From: Pseudomonas chlororaphis subsp. aurantiaca
Lineage (GTDB): Bacteria > Pseudomonadota > Gammaproteobacteria > Pseudomonadales > Pseudomonadaceae
Reading direction: 5' to 3'
NCBI RefSeq assembly: GCF_013466605.1
Contig: NZ_CP059162.1
Coordinates: 1,116,001-1,180,000, forward strand
Length of the DNA stretch: 64,000 nucleotides
Shown here: positions 1 through 9,252 of the stretch, in pieces
How the letters are laid out: each line of letters opens with the position of its first letter
How positions within the stretch are numbered: position 1 is the first letter of the stretch
Made by a program: the position numbers and the translations under genes
Notes under the pieces: model-generated
The model's input: only the letters and a program-made list of their open reading frames with translations
What the model was told of the DNA's origin: nothing
The model's database searches: none

Positions 1-812
1 GACTCGGCCAGCGGTTCCTTCTCGTAGACGTCCAGGCCGGCACCGCGAATCGTACCGTTCTGCAGGGCCTCGATCAGCGCCGGCTCATCCACCACCGGAC
101 CGCGGGAGATGTTCACCAGGATCGCGCTCGGCTTCATCAGCGCCAGTTCGCGGTGGCTGATCAGGTGCCTGGTCTTTTCGCTCAACGGCACCACCAGGCA
201 GACGAAATCCGCTTCGGCCAGCAACTGCTCGAGGCTACGGAACTGCGCGCCCAGCTCCTGTTCCAGCGCGGTCTTGCGGCTGTTGCCGCTGTAGATCACC
301 GGCATGTTGAAGCCCAGGCGACCGCGTCGGGCGATGGCCGCGCCGATATTGCCCATGCCGACGATGCCCAGGGTCTTGCCATGCACATCGCAACCGAACA
401 GCGGCGCGCCGACGCTGGCCTGCCATTGCCCGGCCTTGGTCCAGGCGTCCAGTTCGGCGACGCGCCGGGCACTGCTCATCAGCAGGGCGAAGGCCAGGTC
501 GGCGGTGCTTTCGGTGAGCACGTCCGGGGTGTTGGTGAGCATGATCCCGCGTTCGTTGAAGTAGGCCAGGTCATAGTTGTCGTAACCCACCGAGACACTG
601 GAGACCACTTCCAGCTGGCTGGCGTTTTCCAGCTGCGCGCGGCCCAGCTTGCGACCGACGCCGATCAGGCCGTGGGCGTGGGGCAGGGCTTCGTTGAATT
701 GCGCGCCGATATCGCCCAGCTTGGGGTTGGGCACTATCACCTCGAAGTCCTGGCGCAGGCGCTCGATCATGTCCGGAGTGATGCGGCTGAAGGCAAGTAC
801 GGTCTTTTTCAT
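1..812 (-). CDS. ghrB: 2-hydroxyacid dehydrogenase, GhrB/TkrA type (3' end outside window)
   Basis: NAD(P)H-dependent cytoplasmic reductase of 2-keto acids such as glyoxylate, hydroxypyruvate or 2-ketogluconate. Reading starts at ATG 812 (protein begins MKKTVLAFSRITPDM) and stays open to the window edge, giving about 270 residues of a family that is usually 320-330 long. The Rossmann motif GIVGMGNIGAAIARR and the late NISRGPVVDE segment, with the conserved Arg of the family, are visible. The missing part holds the catalytic His region. The family is clear. The preferred substrate cannot be read from sequence, and GhrB versus TkrA is a naming choice. Confidence 0.88.
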   Translation of the reverse strand, partial: MKKTVLAFSRITPDMIERLRQDFEVIVPNPKLGDIGAQFNEALPHAHGLIGVGRKLGRAQLENASQLEVVSSVSVGYDNYDLAYFNERGIMLTNTPDVLTESTADLAFALLMSSARRVAELDAWTKAGQWQASVGAPLFGCDVHGKTLGIVGMGNIGAAIARRGRLGFNMPVIYSGNSRKTALEQELGAQFRSLEQLLAEADFVCLVVPLSEKTRHLISHRELALMKPSAILVNISRGPVVDEPALIEALQNGTIRGAGLDVYEKEPLAE

Positions 813-874
813 CGCGGGAAAGCTCGTCAGGCGGAGGAGAATGCCAAGCAAGCTAACATTCCCCACGGGCTTTT

Positions 875-995
875 TGTAGCGGCTGCGGCAGGCTGTGAGG
901 GCAAGAAGGTTCTGCGACTGTAACCGCTGCCGAAGGCTGCGATCGGCTCCGCAGGAGACGTGCTCTTGGGATCGCAGGGCGGCAGCGGCTACAGG
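875..995. repeat. REP/REPIN element, GTAGCCGCTGCCG family
   Basis: A degenerate single copy lies at 875-898. It is followed by a pair of inverted copies, CTGTAACCGCTGCC at 918 and GGCAGCGGCTACAGG ending at 995. The arms match the repeat copies at 16407, 22158, 26543 and 32720. These are non-autonomous palindromes mobilised by RAYT transposases elsewhere in Pseudomonas genomes. The element fills most of the gap between the dehydrogenase start and the LysR gene. Confidence 0.75.
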
Positions 996-1032
996 GATGG
1001 GGGACGCATGACAAAGCCCCGAGGGGCTTGGC

Positions 1033-2001
1033 TCAAGTGGTCATGCGCACGCCGCTGAGACCGCCACTCAGTTCATAGGCCGCCAATTCCGCCTGATGGG
1101 CGGCGAGAATCTCCGGCAGGGTGTTGCGCAGGTACTCGACCCAGGTCTTGATCTTGGCGTCCAGGTACTGGCGCGACGGGTAGATGGCGTACAGGTTCAG
1201 CTCCTGGGAGCGGTACTTGGGCATGACCCGCACCAGGGTGCCGTTGCGCAGGCCCTCGATGGCCGCGTACACCGGCAGCACGCCCAGGCCCATGCCGCTG
1301 GTGATCGCGGTTTTCAGCGCGTCGGCGGAGTTCACCAGGAACGGCGAGCCGTTGAGGGTGACCCCTTCCTGGCCCTCGGGGCCGTCGAACAGCCATTTGT
1401 CCAGGGCGATCACCGGGCTCACCAGGCGCAGGCAGGCATGGTTCGACAGGTCGCTGGGGCTGCTCGGGCAGCCATTGGCTTTCACGTAGGCCGGCGAGGC
1501 GCAGACGATGCTGTAGGTGATGCCCAGGCGCTGGGAGACGAAACCCGAGTCCGGCAGTTCGCTGGCCAGCACGATGGACACGTCGTAACCCTCGTCCAGC
1601 AGGTCCGGCACGCGGTTGGCCAGGGTCAGGTCGAAGGTCACGTCCGGGTGCGACTTGCGGTACCGGGCGATGGCGTCGATCACATAGTGCTGGCCGATGC
1701 CGGTCATGGTGTGGACTTTCAACTGCCCGGACGGGCGCGCGTGGGCGTCGCTGGCCTCGGCCTCGGCTTCTTCGACGTAGGCCAGGATCTGCTCGCAGCG
1801 CAGCAAGTAGCGCTTGCCGGCTTCCGTGAGCGCGATGCGGCGAGTGGTGCGGTTGAGCAGGCGGGTTTGCAGATGGGCCTCCAGATTGGAGACCGCGCGC
1901 GAGACGTTGGCCGTGGTGGTGTCGAGCTGGACGGCGGCGGCGGTGAAGCTGCCGGCTTCGGCGACACAGCTGAAGGCGCGCATGTTTTGCAAAGTGTCCA
2001 T
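1033..2001 (-). CDS. LysR-family transcriptional regulator
   Basis: A 322-residue regulator with the N-terminal winged helix-turn-helix of LysR proteins (residues about 1-60, including AGSFTAAAVQL and the AVSNLEAHLQTRLLNRTTRR stretch), then an effector-binding domain. It is transcribed away from the efflux operon that begins at 2265. This is the same arrangement as AaeR and aaeXAB in E. coli, so it probably controls that operon in response to an aromatic acid. The control role is inferred from position. Start ATG 2001 has an AGAGAG sequence 8 bases upstream. Confidence 0.9.
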   Translation of the reverse strand: MDTLQNMRAFSCVAEAGSFTAAAVQLDTTTANVSRAVSNLEAHLQTRLLNRTTRRIALTEAGKRYLLRCEQILAYVEEAEAEASDAHARPSGQLKVHTMTGIGQHYVIDAIARYRKSHPDVTFDLTLANRVPDLLDEGYDVSIVLASELPDSGFVSQRLGITYSIVCASPAYVKANGCPSSPSDLSNHACLRLVSPVIALDKWLFDGPEGQEGVTLNGSPFLVNSADALKTAITSGMGLGVLPVYAAIEGLRNGTLVRVMPKYRSQELNLYAIYPSRQYLDAKIKTWVEYLRNTLPEILAAHQAELAAYELSGGLSGVRMTT

Positions 2002-2264
2002 GGGGTGCTCTCTGGGGAGATGGCAAATTGTGACACGAAGTAACAGATTGTTGGCTATTCCACCAAGGGATTATCGCGCGAACGGTAATAAAGATTCACA
2101 GGAATCCCAGCTTATCGCCGCAAAGCCCGCCGCCTAGAATTGCGCCGATCTGTAGGGCCCGCCGCGCTGGCGATCCCGCAACGCGGTGTTCCAGCGACGC
2201 CGCCTCGCGAGCGACCGGCTCCCGCACAGAATCGCCTCCCTCCCTATTTCAGGAATTCGCAGCA
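2002..2264. promoter_or_regulatory. divergent control region between the LysR gene and the efflux operon
   Basis: A 263-base divergent intergenic region that must hold both promoters and, by the usual LysR arrangement, a shared operator. The part near 2030-2110 is AT-rich compared with its surroundings. No single T-N11-A operator stands out enough to name. Confidence 0.45.
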
Positions 2265-3776
2265 GTGCCGCGTCGCATCAGCAGAGAGCTGAAGACTCTC
2301 AGTGTTTGGGCTTTATCGTTAGCAATCAGCGGCTGCATCGGAACCGGGGGCATTGCCCCGCAAGGCAAGGCACTACCGGCCAATACCCTGGCCACCGACG
2401 AGGCGATCCAGAGCGCCGCGCGCGACGCCCGCTGGCCCGCTGCCCAGTGGTGGCAGGCCTATGGCGATGCGCAGTTGAACCAGTGGGTGAACCTGGCCGT
2501 GCAGGGCAGCCCGAGCATGGCCATGGCCGCCGCCCGGGTGCGCCAGGCGCGTGCCATGGCCGGTATCGCCGAGTCGGCCGAGTCGCTGCAGATCAAGGGC
2601 GACGCCACCCTCAAGCGCCACAACTGGCCCACCGACCAGTTCTATGGCCCGGGCGAGCTGGCCAACAGCACCACCTGGGACAACAACGCCGCGCTGGGCT
2701 TCAGCTACGCCCTCGACCTCTGGGGCCGGGAAAGCAATGCCAGCGAGCGCGCCGTGGACCTGGCGCACGTGAGCGCCGCCGAGGCGCGCCTGGCCCAGCT
2801 TGAATTGCAGAACAATGTCGTGCGCGCCTATATCCAGCTGTCGCTGCAATACGCCCAGCGCGATATCGTCCTGGCCACCCTGAAGCAGCAGGAACAGATT
2901 CTCGAACTGGCGCAAAAGCGCCTGGCCGGTGGCATTGGTACCCATTTCGAAGTCAGCCAGGCGCAGACCCCGCTGCCGGAAACCCATCGCCAGCTGGATG
3001 CCCTGGACGAAGAAATCGCCCTGGGCCGCAACCAGATCGCCGCCCTGGCTGGCAAGGGGCCGGGGGCGGGCGCGCAGTTGCAACGGCCGAGCCTGTCCCT
3101 GGCCGCGCCGCTGAAACTGCCGTCGGCGCTGCCCGCCGAACTGCTCGGCCAGCGCCCGGACGTGGTCGCCAGCCGCTGGCAGGTGGCGGCCCAGGCGCGC
3201 GGCATCGATGTCGCCCATGCCGGCTTCTACCCCAACGTCGACCTGGTGGGCAGCCTCGGCTACATGGCCACCGGAGGCGGGGCGCTGGAGTTCCTCACTG
3301 GCAAGAAGCTCAACTACAACGTCGGCCCGGCCATCAGCCTGCCGATTTTCGACGGCGGCCGCCTGCGCGCCGAACTGGGCGAGGCCGCGGCCGGTTATGA
3401 CATCGCCGTGGCCCACTACAACCAGACCCTGGTCAACGCCCTGAAGAACATCTCCGACCAGTTGATCCGCCGCGAGTCCATGGACAAGCAGGCCGAGTTC
3501 GCTGCCGAGTCGGTGGCGTCGGCGCAGAAGACCTACGACATCGCCATGGTCGCCTTCCAGCGTGGCCTGACCGACTACCTCAATGTGCTCAATGCCCAGG
3601 GCATGCTGTTTCGTCAGCAGCAGATCCAGCAGCAGGTCCAGGCCGCGCGCCTGAGCGCCCATGCCGAGCTGGTGACTGCCCTGGGCGGCGGCCTGGAGGC
3701 GGGACGGGATGTGCCCGAGGACAACAAGACCCAAGCGAGCAAGACCCCGGCGGCGCTGGCCATCTTCGATCATTAA
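2265..3776 (+). CDS. outer-membrane efflux lipoprotein, NodT/OprM family
   Basis: TolC-like outer-membrane channel of a tripartite efflux pump, 503 residues. A lipoprotein signal is visible with lipobox ISGC (lipidated Cys24). Two OEP-type repeats follow, typical of NodT-family factors, with the LPAELLGQRPDV motif near residue 290. The start is GTG 2265, preceded by AGGA. It is the first gene of an operon with the FUSC pump, a DUF1656 peptide and the adaptor. E. coli aaeXAB lacks a built-in outer-membrane partner, so this operon encodes a full three-part pump. Confidence 0.9.
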   Translation: MPRRISRELKTLSVWALSLAISGCIGTGGIAPQGKALPANTLATDEAIQSAARDARWPAAQWWQAYGDAQLNQWVNLAVQGSPSMAMAAARVRQARAMAGIAESAESLQIKGDATLKRHNWPTDQFYGPGELANSTTWDNNAALGFSYALDLWGRESNASERAVDLAHVSAAEARLAQLELQNNVVRAYIQLSLQYAQRDIVLATLKQQEQILELAQKRLAGGIGTHFEVSQAQTPLPETHRQLDALDEEIALGRNQIAALAGKGPGAGAQLQRPSLSLAAPLKLPSALPAELLGQRPDVVASRWQVAAQARGIDVAHAGFYPNVDLVGSLGYMATGGGALEFLTGKKLNYNVGPAISLPIFDGGRLRAELGEAAAGYDIAVAHYNQTLVNALKNISDQLIRRESMDKQAEFAAESVASAQKTYDIAMVAFQRGLTDYLNVLNAQGMLFRQQQIQQQVQAARLSAHAELVTALGGGLEAGRDVPEDNKTQASKTPAALAIFDH

Positions 3777-3830
3777 AAGCTGATCATTAAGAGCTGACCA
3801 CCAAGAGCCGACCCCCAAGTGCTGATCACT
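3775..3830. repeat. four degenerate 14-bp tandem repeats
   Basis: Four head-to-tail 14-base units start at 3775, 3789, 3803 and 3817: AAAAGCTGATCATT, AAGAGCTGACCACC, AAGAGCCGACCCCC and AAGTGCTGATCACT. They begin at the stop codon of the outer-membrane gene and fill almost the whole 66-base gap before the FUSC gene. Confidence 0.8.
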
Positions 3831-3842
3831 GAGTAAGACCCC

Positions 3843-6050
3843 ATGACTCCCTTGCCTGCACCCCTGCGCTGGCTGTACTCCCTCGAATGGCGCCGGGGTT
3901 TCTTCGACTGGGCACGCAGCGACGGCGTGACCTGGGTCTATATCTTCAAGGTGCTGGCCGCCGCGTTCCTCACCCTGTGGCTGGCCATGCGCCTGGAGTT
4001 GCCGCAACCGCGCACGGCGATGATCACCGTGTTCATCGTCATGCAGCCGCAGAGCGGCCAGGTGTTCGCCAAGAGCTTCTATCGCTTTCTCGGCACCCTG
4101 GCCGGGTCGGCGGTGATGGTGGCGCTGATCGCCCTGTTCGCCCAGAACACCGAACTGTTCCTCGGTTCGCTGGCGATCTGGGTCGGCATCTGCTCGGCCG
4201 GCGCCGCCCGTTATCGCAACTTCCGCGCCTATGGCTTCGTGCTTGCCGGCTACACCGCGGCGATGGTCGGCTTGCCGGCCCTGGCCCATCCGGACGGGGC
4301 CTTTATGGCGGCGGTGTGGCGGGTGCTGGAGATCTCCCTGGGGATTCTCTGCTCGACCCTGGTCAGCGCCGCGATCCTGCCGCAGACCGCCAGCGCGGCG
4401 ATGCGCAACGCCTTGTACCAGCGCTTCGGGGTGTTCGCCCTGTTCGTCACCGACGGTTTGCGCGGCCGCAGCCAGCGCGACGCGTTCGAGAGCGGCAACG
4501 TGCGTTTCATCGCCGAAGCGGTAGGCCTGGAAGGCCTGCGCAGCGTCACGGTGTTCGAAGACCCGCACATGCGCCGGCGCAACGGCCGCCTGAGCCGTTT
4601 GAACAGCGAGTTCATGGGCATCACCACCCGTTTCAACGCCCTGCACCAGTTGCTCGAGCGCCTGCGCAGCAGCGCCGCCGAGTATGTGCTGGCGGCGACC
4701 AAGCCGGGGTTGCAGGACCTCGCCGAACTGCTGGACGGTTTCTCCGGCCGCGCCCTGACCAGCCCCGATGCCGCGCGCCTGGCCGAACAACTGGCAAGCT
4801 ACAAGGCCGAGCTGCCGGCGCGGGTGCGCAGCATGCGCGCGTTGTTCCAGGAGCACGAACCGAGCGATGCCGAGCAGCTGGATTTCCACACCGCCTATGA
4901 GCTGCTCTATCGCTTCGTCGACGAACTGCACAGCTATGCCCAGACCCATGCCTCCCTGGCCGAACACAGCCATGAGCGCGAGCGCTGGGACGAGCCCTTC
5001 ACCCCACAGACCAATTGGCTGGCCTCGGCCGCCTCGGGGATCCGCGCCTCGTTCATCCTGATCGTGCTCGGTAGCTACTGGGTCGCCACCGCCTGGCCCA
5101 GCGGCGCCACCATGACCCTGATCGCGGCGGCCACCGTCGGCCTCTCGGCCGCCACGCCGAACCCGAAACGCATGGCCTTCCAGATGGCCTGCGGCACATT
5201 GATCGGGGCTGTGGTCGGCTTCGTCGAGATGTTCTTCGTGTTCCCCTGGATCGACGGTTTTGCGCTGCTGTGCGTGATGCTGGCGCCGGTGATCGTGCTC
5301 GGTTCGTTCCTCGCTTCACGCCCGCAGTACGCCGGGGTGGGCCTGGGGCTGCTGATCTTCTTCAGCACCGGTTCGGTGCCGGACAACCTGACCGTCTACA
5401 ACCCCTACGCCTTCATCAACGACTACATCGCCATGGTCATGGGCATGCTGGTCTGCGCCGCCGCCGGGGCGATCATCCTGCCGCCCAACAGCCGCTGGTT
5501 GTGGCGCCGCCTGGAGCAGGACCTGCGCGGCCAGGTGGTGTACGCCATCAGCGGCAAGCTCAAGGGCCTGGCGTCGAGCTTCGAAAGCCGCACCCGCGAC
5601 CTGCTGCACCAGGCCTACGGCCTGGCGGCGGGGCAGCCGCAGGTGCAGCGCGAGCTGCTGCGCTGGATGTTCGTGGTGCTGGAGGTGGGGCACGCCATCA
5701 TCGAGCTGCGCAAGGAACAGGCGATCCTCCCGGTGCACCCGGCCTATGCCGAATCCCAGCCGTGGCGCCAGGCGATCCGGGTGATGGGCCGCTCGCTGGT
5801 GCGGCTGTTCCTGCAACCGGGCCAGAGCAACCTGGAGCGCGCGCTGGTCGCGGTCGATCACGCGATCAGCCGGGTCCAGGCCAGCGACGAACCCTTCGCC
5901 CCGCACTTCGATACCTCGGTCTTGCGCCGGGTGAAGAGCTACCTGCACTTCATCCGTACTTCATTGCTCGACCCGCAATCGCCGCTGGCCGCCTATGCCG
6001 CGCCGCCAGCCGTACAGGCCCCGCCCCAAGGACTTGAACATGCCTCGTGA
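3843..6050 (+). CDS. FUSC-family inner-membrane efflux protein (AaeB-like)
   Basis: Predicted aromatic-carboxylate exporter, 735 residues. It has the two-module layout of the fusaric-acid resistance/AaeB family: an N-terminal membrane block (about residues 30-180), a cytoplasmic stretch with helical segments (about 180-390), a second membrane block (about 395-550), and a C-terminal cytoplasmic tail. The known E. coli relative exports p-hydroxybenzoate. The substrate here is not readable. The gene overlaps the next gene by 11 bases, which suggests translational coupling. Confidence 0.9.
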   Translation: MTPLPAPLRWLYSLEWRRGFFDWARSDGVTWVYIFKVLAAAFLTLWLAMRLELPQPRTAMITVFIVMQPQSGQVFAKSFYRFLGTLAGSAVMVALIALFAQNTELFLGSLAIWVGICSAGAARYRNFRAYGFVLAGYTAAMVGLPALAHPDGAFMAAVWRVLEISLGILCSTLVSAAILPQTASAAMRNALYQRFGVFALFVTDGLRGRSQRDAFESGNVRFIAEAVGLEGLRSVTVFEDPHMRRRNGRLSRLNSEFMGITTRFNALHQLLERLRSSAAEYVLAATKPGLQDLAELLDGFSGRALTSPDAARLAEQLASYKAELPARVRSMRALFQEHEPSDAEQLDFHTAYELLYRFVDELHSYAQTHASLAEHSHERERWDEPFTPQTNWLASAASGIRASFILIVLGSYWVATAWPSGATMTLIAAATVGLSAATPNPKRMAFQMACGTLIGAVVGFVEMFFVFPWIDGFALLCVMLAPVIVLGSFLASRPQYAGVGLGLLIFFSTGSVPDNLTVYNPYAFINDYIAMVMGMLVCAAAGAIILPPNSRWLWRRLEQDLRGQVVYAISGKLKGLASSFESRTRDLLHQAYGLAAGQPQVQRELLRWMFVVLEVGHAIIELRKEQAILPVHPAYAESQPWRQAIRVMGRSLVRLFLQPGQSNLERALVAVDHAISRVQASDEPFAPHFDTSVLRRVKSYLHFIRTSLLDPQSPLAAYAAPPAVQAPPQGLEHAS

Positions 6051-6240
6051 AATCGCCTTCCACGGCGTGTATATGCCGACCATGACCCTGATGTTCTTCA
6101 TCGCCGCGGCCCTGGCCTGGGCCCTGGACCGCTTTATCTCGGGTTATGACCTGTACCGTTTTTTCTGGCACCCGGCGCTGCTGCGCCTGAGCCTGTTCTG
6201 CTGTCTGTTCGGCGCCATGGCGCTCACTGTTTACCGTTGA
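6040..6240 (+). CDS. DUF1656 small membrane protein (AaeX-like)
   Basis: A 66-residue inner-membrane peptide starting at ATG 6040 (MPREIAFHGVYMPTM), inside the last codons of the FUSC gene. It has two hydrophobic segments, about residues 10-27 and 43-62. DUF1656 proteins regularly sit between FUSC pumps and HlyD adaptors, as AaeX does in E. coli. Their exact role in the pump is unknown. Confidence 0.88.
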   Translation: MPREIAFHGVYMPTMTLMFFIAAALAWALDRFISGYDLYRFFWHPALLRLSLFCCLFGAMALTVYR

Positions 6241-6250
6241 GAGTCCCACG

Positions 6251-7111
6251 ATGAAAAAGTTTTTCAGCCTGCTCGCGACCCTGCTGGTGCTGGCCCTGGC
6301 CCTGTGGATCGGCCGCACCCTGTGGGTGCATTACATGAATACGCCGTGGACCCGCGACGGCCGGGTGCGCGCCGACATCATCAACGTCGCCGCCGACGTC
6401 ACCGGGGAAGTGGTGGACGTGCCGGTGCGCGACAACCAGTTGGTGAAAAAGGGCGACCTGCTGATGCAGATCGACCCCGAGCACTACCAGATCGCGGTCA
6501 AGCAGGCGCAGTCGCTGGTGGCCTCGAGAAAGGCCACCTGGGAGATGCGCAAGGTCAACGCCCACCGCCGCGCCGACCTGGACAACCTGGTGATCTCCAA
6601 GGAAAACCGCGACGACGCCAGCAACATCGCCGACTCGGCCCTGGCCGACTACCAGCAGGCCCAGGCGCAACTGGAGGCCGCTGAACTCAACCTCAAGCGC
6701 ACCCAGGTACGCGCCGCGGTCGATGGCTACGTGACCAACCTCAACGTGCACCGCGGCGACTATGCGCGCATCGGCGAGCCGAAGATGGCGGTGGTCGACA
6801 TGCATTCGTTCTGGGTCTACGGCTTCTTCGAGGAGACCAAGCTGCCCCATGTGCGGGTCGGCGATAAGGCCGATATGCAGCTGATGAGCGGCGAGGTGCT
6901 CAAGGGCCATGTGGAGAGTATTTCCCGCGGCATCTACGACCGCGACAACCCGGAAAGCCGCGAGCTGATCGCCGACGTCAACCCGACCTTCAACTGGGTA
7001 CGCCTGGCCCAGCGCGTGCCGGTGCGCATCCATATCGATGAAGTGCCGGAAGGCGTGCTGCTGGCGGCGGGGATTACCTGCACCGTGGTGGTCAAGCAGG
7101 AAGCCTTGTAG
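6251..7111 (+). CDS. HlyD-family periplasmic adaptor (AaeA-like)
   Basis: Membrane-fusion protein of 286 residues with one N-terminal membrane anchor (about 4-24). A split biotinyl-lipoyl-like domain follows (DVTGEVVDVPVRDNQLVKKGD and, after a coiled-coil hairpin, RAAVDGYVTNLNVHRGD), then a beta-barrel region (FWVYGFFEETKLPHV). It should link the FUSC pump to the outer-membrane factor. The start is 10 bases after the DUF1656 stop, in the same operon. Confidence 0.92.
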   Translation: MKKFFSLLATLLVLALALWIGRTLWVHYMNTPWTRDGRVRADIINVAADVTGEVVDVPVRDNQLVKKGDLLMQIDPEHYQIAVKQAQSLVASRKATWEMRKVNAHRRADLDNLVISKENRDDASNIADSALADYQQAQAQLEAAELNLKRTQVRAAVDGYVTNLNVHRGDYARIGEPKMAVVDMHSFWVYGFFEETKLPHVRVGDKADMQLMSGEVLKGHVESISRGIYDRDNPESRELIADVNPTFNWVRLAQRVPVRIHIDEVPEGVLLAAGITCTVVVKQEAL

Positions 7112-7120
7112 GCGCGGGTT

Positions 7121-7167
7121 TGCCAGCGCAGGGGCCTGCGTAGAAACACCAGGCCCCGTTGCTGGCA
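7121..7167. terminator. strong hairpin between convergent genes
   Basis: A two-part stem: TGCCAGC (7121-7127) pairs with GCTGGCA (7161-7167), and GGGGCCTG (7131-7138) pairs with CAGGCCCC (7150-7157), separated by a 3x3 internal loop. It sits in the 63-base gap between the adaptor gene and the convergent lipoprotein gene. There is no T-run on either side, so intrinsic termination is probable but not proven. Confidence 0.55.
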
Positions 7168-7174
7168 GGCAGTG

Positions 7175-8164
7175 CTATCGCTGGCCGAGGATCACGTCGG
7201 CCTTCTTCACCGCCTCACTCACTTGCAGCTCGGTATCGCTGAGCAGCTCGACAATCTGCGGGTTCTGCAACACATCGACGCCGGCCTGTTTCAACTGGGC
7301 CTGCCGCGCAATGATCACATAAGCGTAAAGCTGGCCACGGGTGCTGAACTCGGGACGGGCGCTCACGCTGGCCACGGCCTGCTCCATGAGGGCATGACGC
7401 TCGGTCACGGACAGGCCCTTGAAGGTCTCGGGGTATTCCATATGGATGTTCGCCGAGTACACCGCGATGTTCTCCTCGCGGGCTTCCTTGCGCACCGCGT
7501 CCTTGCTGGTGACGATCTTGCCCAGTTGCTCGAAGCCTTGTTCGCCTTCGCTGAGTTGTTGCGGGTTCATCCGTTGTTTCAAGGCATCGATCTGTGCGCT
7601 GTCATCGAGGACCTTGGCCCAGCTGTAGGCCAGCGGCAGATTGCCTTTGTTGCTGTGCAGGCGCACCAGGGTCTGTTGCGCATCTGCATCGCCGTGACGC
7701 GCGCAGCGTTCCAGCCAGCGCAGGCCCAGGTCGCTGTCCGGAGTCTGCCCGCGCATGCCGTAGGTGAAGTTCTGGAACATGCCGAACTCGGCGCAGGCGT
7801 CATTCTTCACCGCTGAATAGGCCATGTAGCCGAAGGCTTCGCGGTCGCGCTCGGCGCTGTCCTTGCTGCTGTCCTGTTCCGCGATGCTCGCCAGGTAGCA
7901 CAGGGCCCGGTCGTGGGTGGGTGCGGCCATTACCAGGCAGTTGCGGGCCTGCTCGGGTTTGTCGTCGTTGTACAGCTGGTAGCCGATGCCATACAGCAGA
8001 TCGCTGTCCAGCTTGGGGTTGCAGTACTCGTTGGCGACGGCTTGCGGCAACAGCTCCTTGAGGCTGAGCTGGGGCAGGGTGGCGTTCAGCTCCTCGTCTG
8101 GCGACGGCGCGCAGCCGATCAATACAGTGGCCAAGGCCAGCGGCAGCAGGTGTTGAGGTTTCAA
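7175..8164 (-). CDS. uncharacterised lipoprotein with Sel1/TPR-like helices
   Basis: The chosen start is TTG 8164 (protein Met-Lys-Pro-Gln-His), because AGGGA lies 7 bases upstream and a compact lipoprotein signal with lipobox LIGC follows at once. An upstream ATG in the same frame would only lengthen the n-region. The mature part is helical and has a segment resembling a Sel1 repeat (GLRWLERCARHGDADAQQTL). About 329 residues. No enzymatic motif was recognised and the function is unknown. Confidence 0.75.
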   Translation of the reverse strand: MKPQHLLPLALATVLIGCAPSPDEELNATLPQLSLKELLPQAVANEYCNPKLDSDLLYGIGYQLYNDDKPEQARNCLVMAAPTHDRALCYLASIAEQDSSKDSAERDREAFGYMAYSAVKNDACAEFGMFQNFTYGMRGQTPDSDLGLRWLERCARHGDADAQQTLVRLHSNKGNLPLAYSWAKVLDDSAQIDALKQRMNPQQLSEGEQGFEQLGKIVTSKDAVRKEAREENIAVYSANIHMEYPETFKGLSVTERHALMEQAVASVSARPEFSTRGQLYAYVIIARQAQLKQAGVDVLQNPQIVELLSDTELQVSEAVKKADVILGQR

Positions 8165-8391
8165 TGGATATTCCCTGATCGACGATTGAATGACGGCGAG
8201 CATGGAAGAGGGGGGAGTTTCAGCGGTGCGCCAGCGATCCATGCGGCCTGATCGAGGCCCTGGAGGCCTCGAGTGCGCGCATTCTACTGGGTACAACCTG
8301 AACCACAGAGTCTGTGTCGTCGGCGACTAAAAGGAATTTTCCGGAACCTGTGGGAACGGCCGGGCGACGTTCAACTGCCAGTGATCGACCG

Positions 8392-9216
8392 TCACAGTTT
8401 TGCGCCCAGGCCAAAACGTTTCATCAGCGCCTTCTCCAGCAAGCCCTTGGGCAACAGGCTGGCCATCAAGGGCAGTGCCCGGCAACCGTTGCCAATCCGA
8501 ACCAGACGCGCGGGCTTGTCCTGCTGCACCGCCTTGAGCAGCCTGGCGGCAAATTCGCTGGCGGGCGTCGGGTGGTCCTGGGAGGCCCTGGCCCGTGCGC
8601 GGATGCCTTCGCGCAGCGGCCACCAGGGCGATTGTTCGGTCAACAGCTGCTCGGCTTGATGCCCGGCATTCTTGGCGAAGCTCGAGGCGATGGCGCCGGG
8701 CTGGACCTCCATCACGCGGATGCCGAACGGCGCCAGCTCCATGCGCAACGCATCGCTCAAGGCATGCACCGCCGCCTTGGAGGCGCAGTAGGCACCGGCA
8801 AAAGGCGTCACCAGGACGCCCGACACGCTGCCGATATTCACCACCAGCCCGCGGCTGCGGCGTAGCACCGGGAACAGCGCCCGGGTCACGCCGACCAGGG
8901 CGAACACATTGGTTTCGAACTGCCGTTGCATGGCCTCGACACCGCCATCCAGCAGCGGGCCCATGGCACCGTAGCCAGCGTTGTTGATCAGCAGGTCGAG
9001 GCCGCCGTGCTGCTGGTTGATGCGTTCGCCCAGGGCAGTGAGCGCCGGGCCGTCGTTGACGTCCAGTTGCACTGCGTCAAAACCCGCGACTTGCAGCATG
9101 ACCACATCTTCGGCCCTGCGGGCGGTGGGCAGGACGGTAAAGCCGGCGGCCTTGAAAGCATCCGCCAGGGCGCGGCCGATGCCGCTGGAACAACCGGTGA
9201 TCAGCGCAACGGGCAT
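8392..9216 (-). CDS. short-chain dehydrogenase/reductase (SDR)
   Basis: Classical SDR of 274 residues. Visible features are the nucleotide motif TGCSSGIG near the N-terminus, NNAG near residue 83, a catalytic Ser in NIGSVSG, and the YCASK active site (Tyr-x-x-x-Lys). ATG 9216 was chosen over an upstream in-frame ATG because AAGGA lies 7 bases before it and the usual SDR start (MPVALITG) follows. The substrate is unknown. It lies 36 bases downstream of a small membrane-protein gene on the same strand and may be co-transcribed with it. Confidence 0.9.
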   Translation of the reverse strand: MPVALITGCSSGIGRALADAFKAAGFTVLPTARRAEDVVMLQVAGFDAVQLDVNDGPALTALGERINQQHGGLDLLINNAGYGAMGPLLDGGVEAMQRQFETNVFALVGVTRALFPVLRRSRGLVVNIGSVSGVLVTPFAGAYCASKAAVHALSDALRMELAPFGIRVMEVQPGAIASSFAKNAGHQAEQLLTEQSPWWPLREGIRARARASQDHPTPASEFAARLLKAVQQDKPARLVRIGNGCRALPLMASLLPKGLLEKALMKRFGLGAKL

Positions 9217-9252
9217 GGCGCGGTCCTTGTGCAAAAAGAGGGAAGGGGGGAA

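Noticed and set aside
3775..3830. Possible CRISPR-like array
   Set aside because: The units are contiguous 14-mers without spacers and no cas genes are near.
2373..4973. Open frame of 866 codons on the minus strand opposite the efflux genes
   Set aside because: It spans two clear plus-strand genes and their gap and has no ribosome site or recognisable domain; an antisense shadow.
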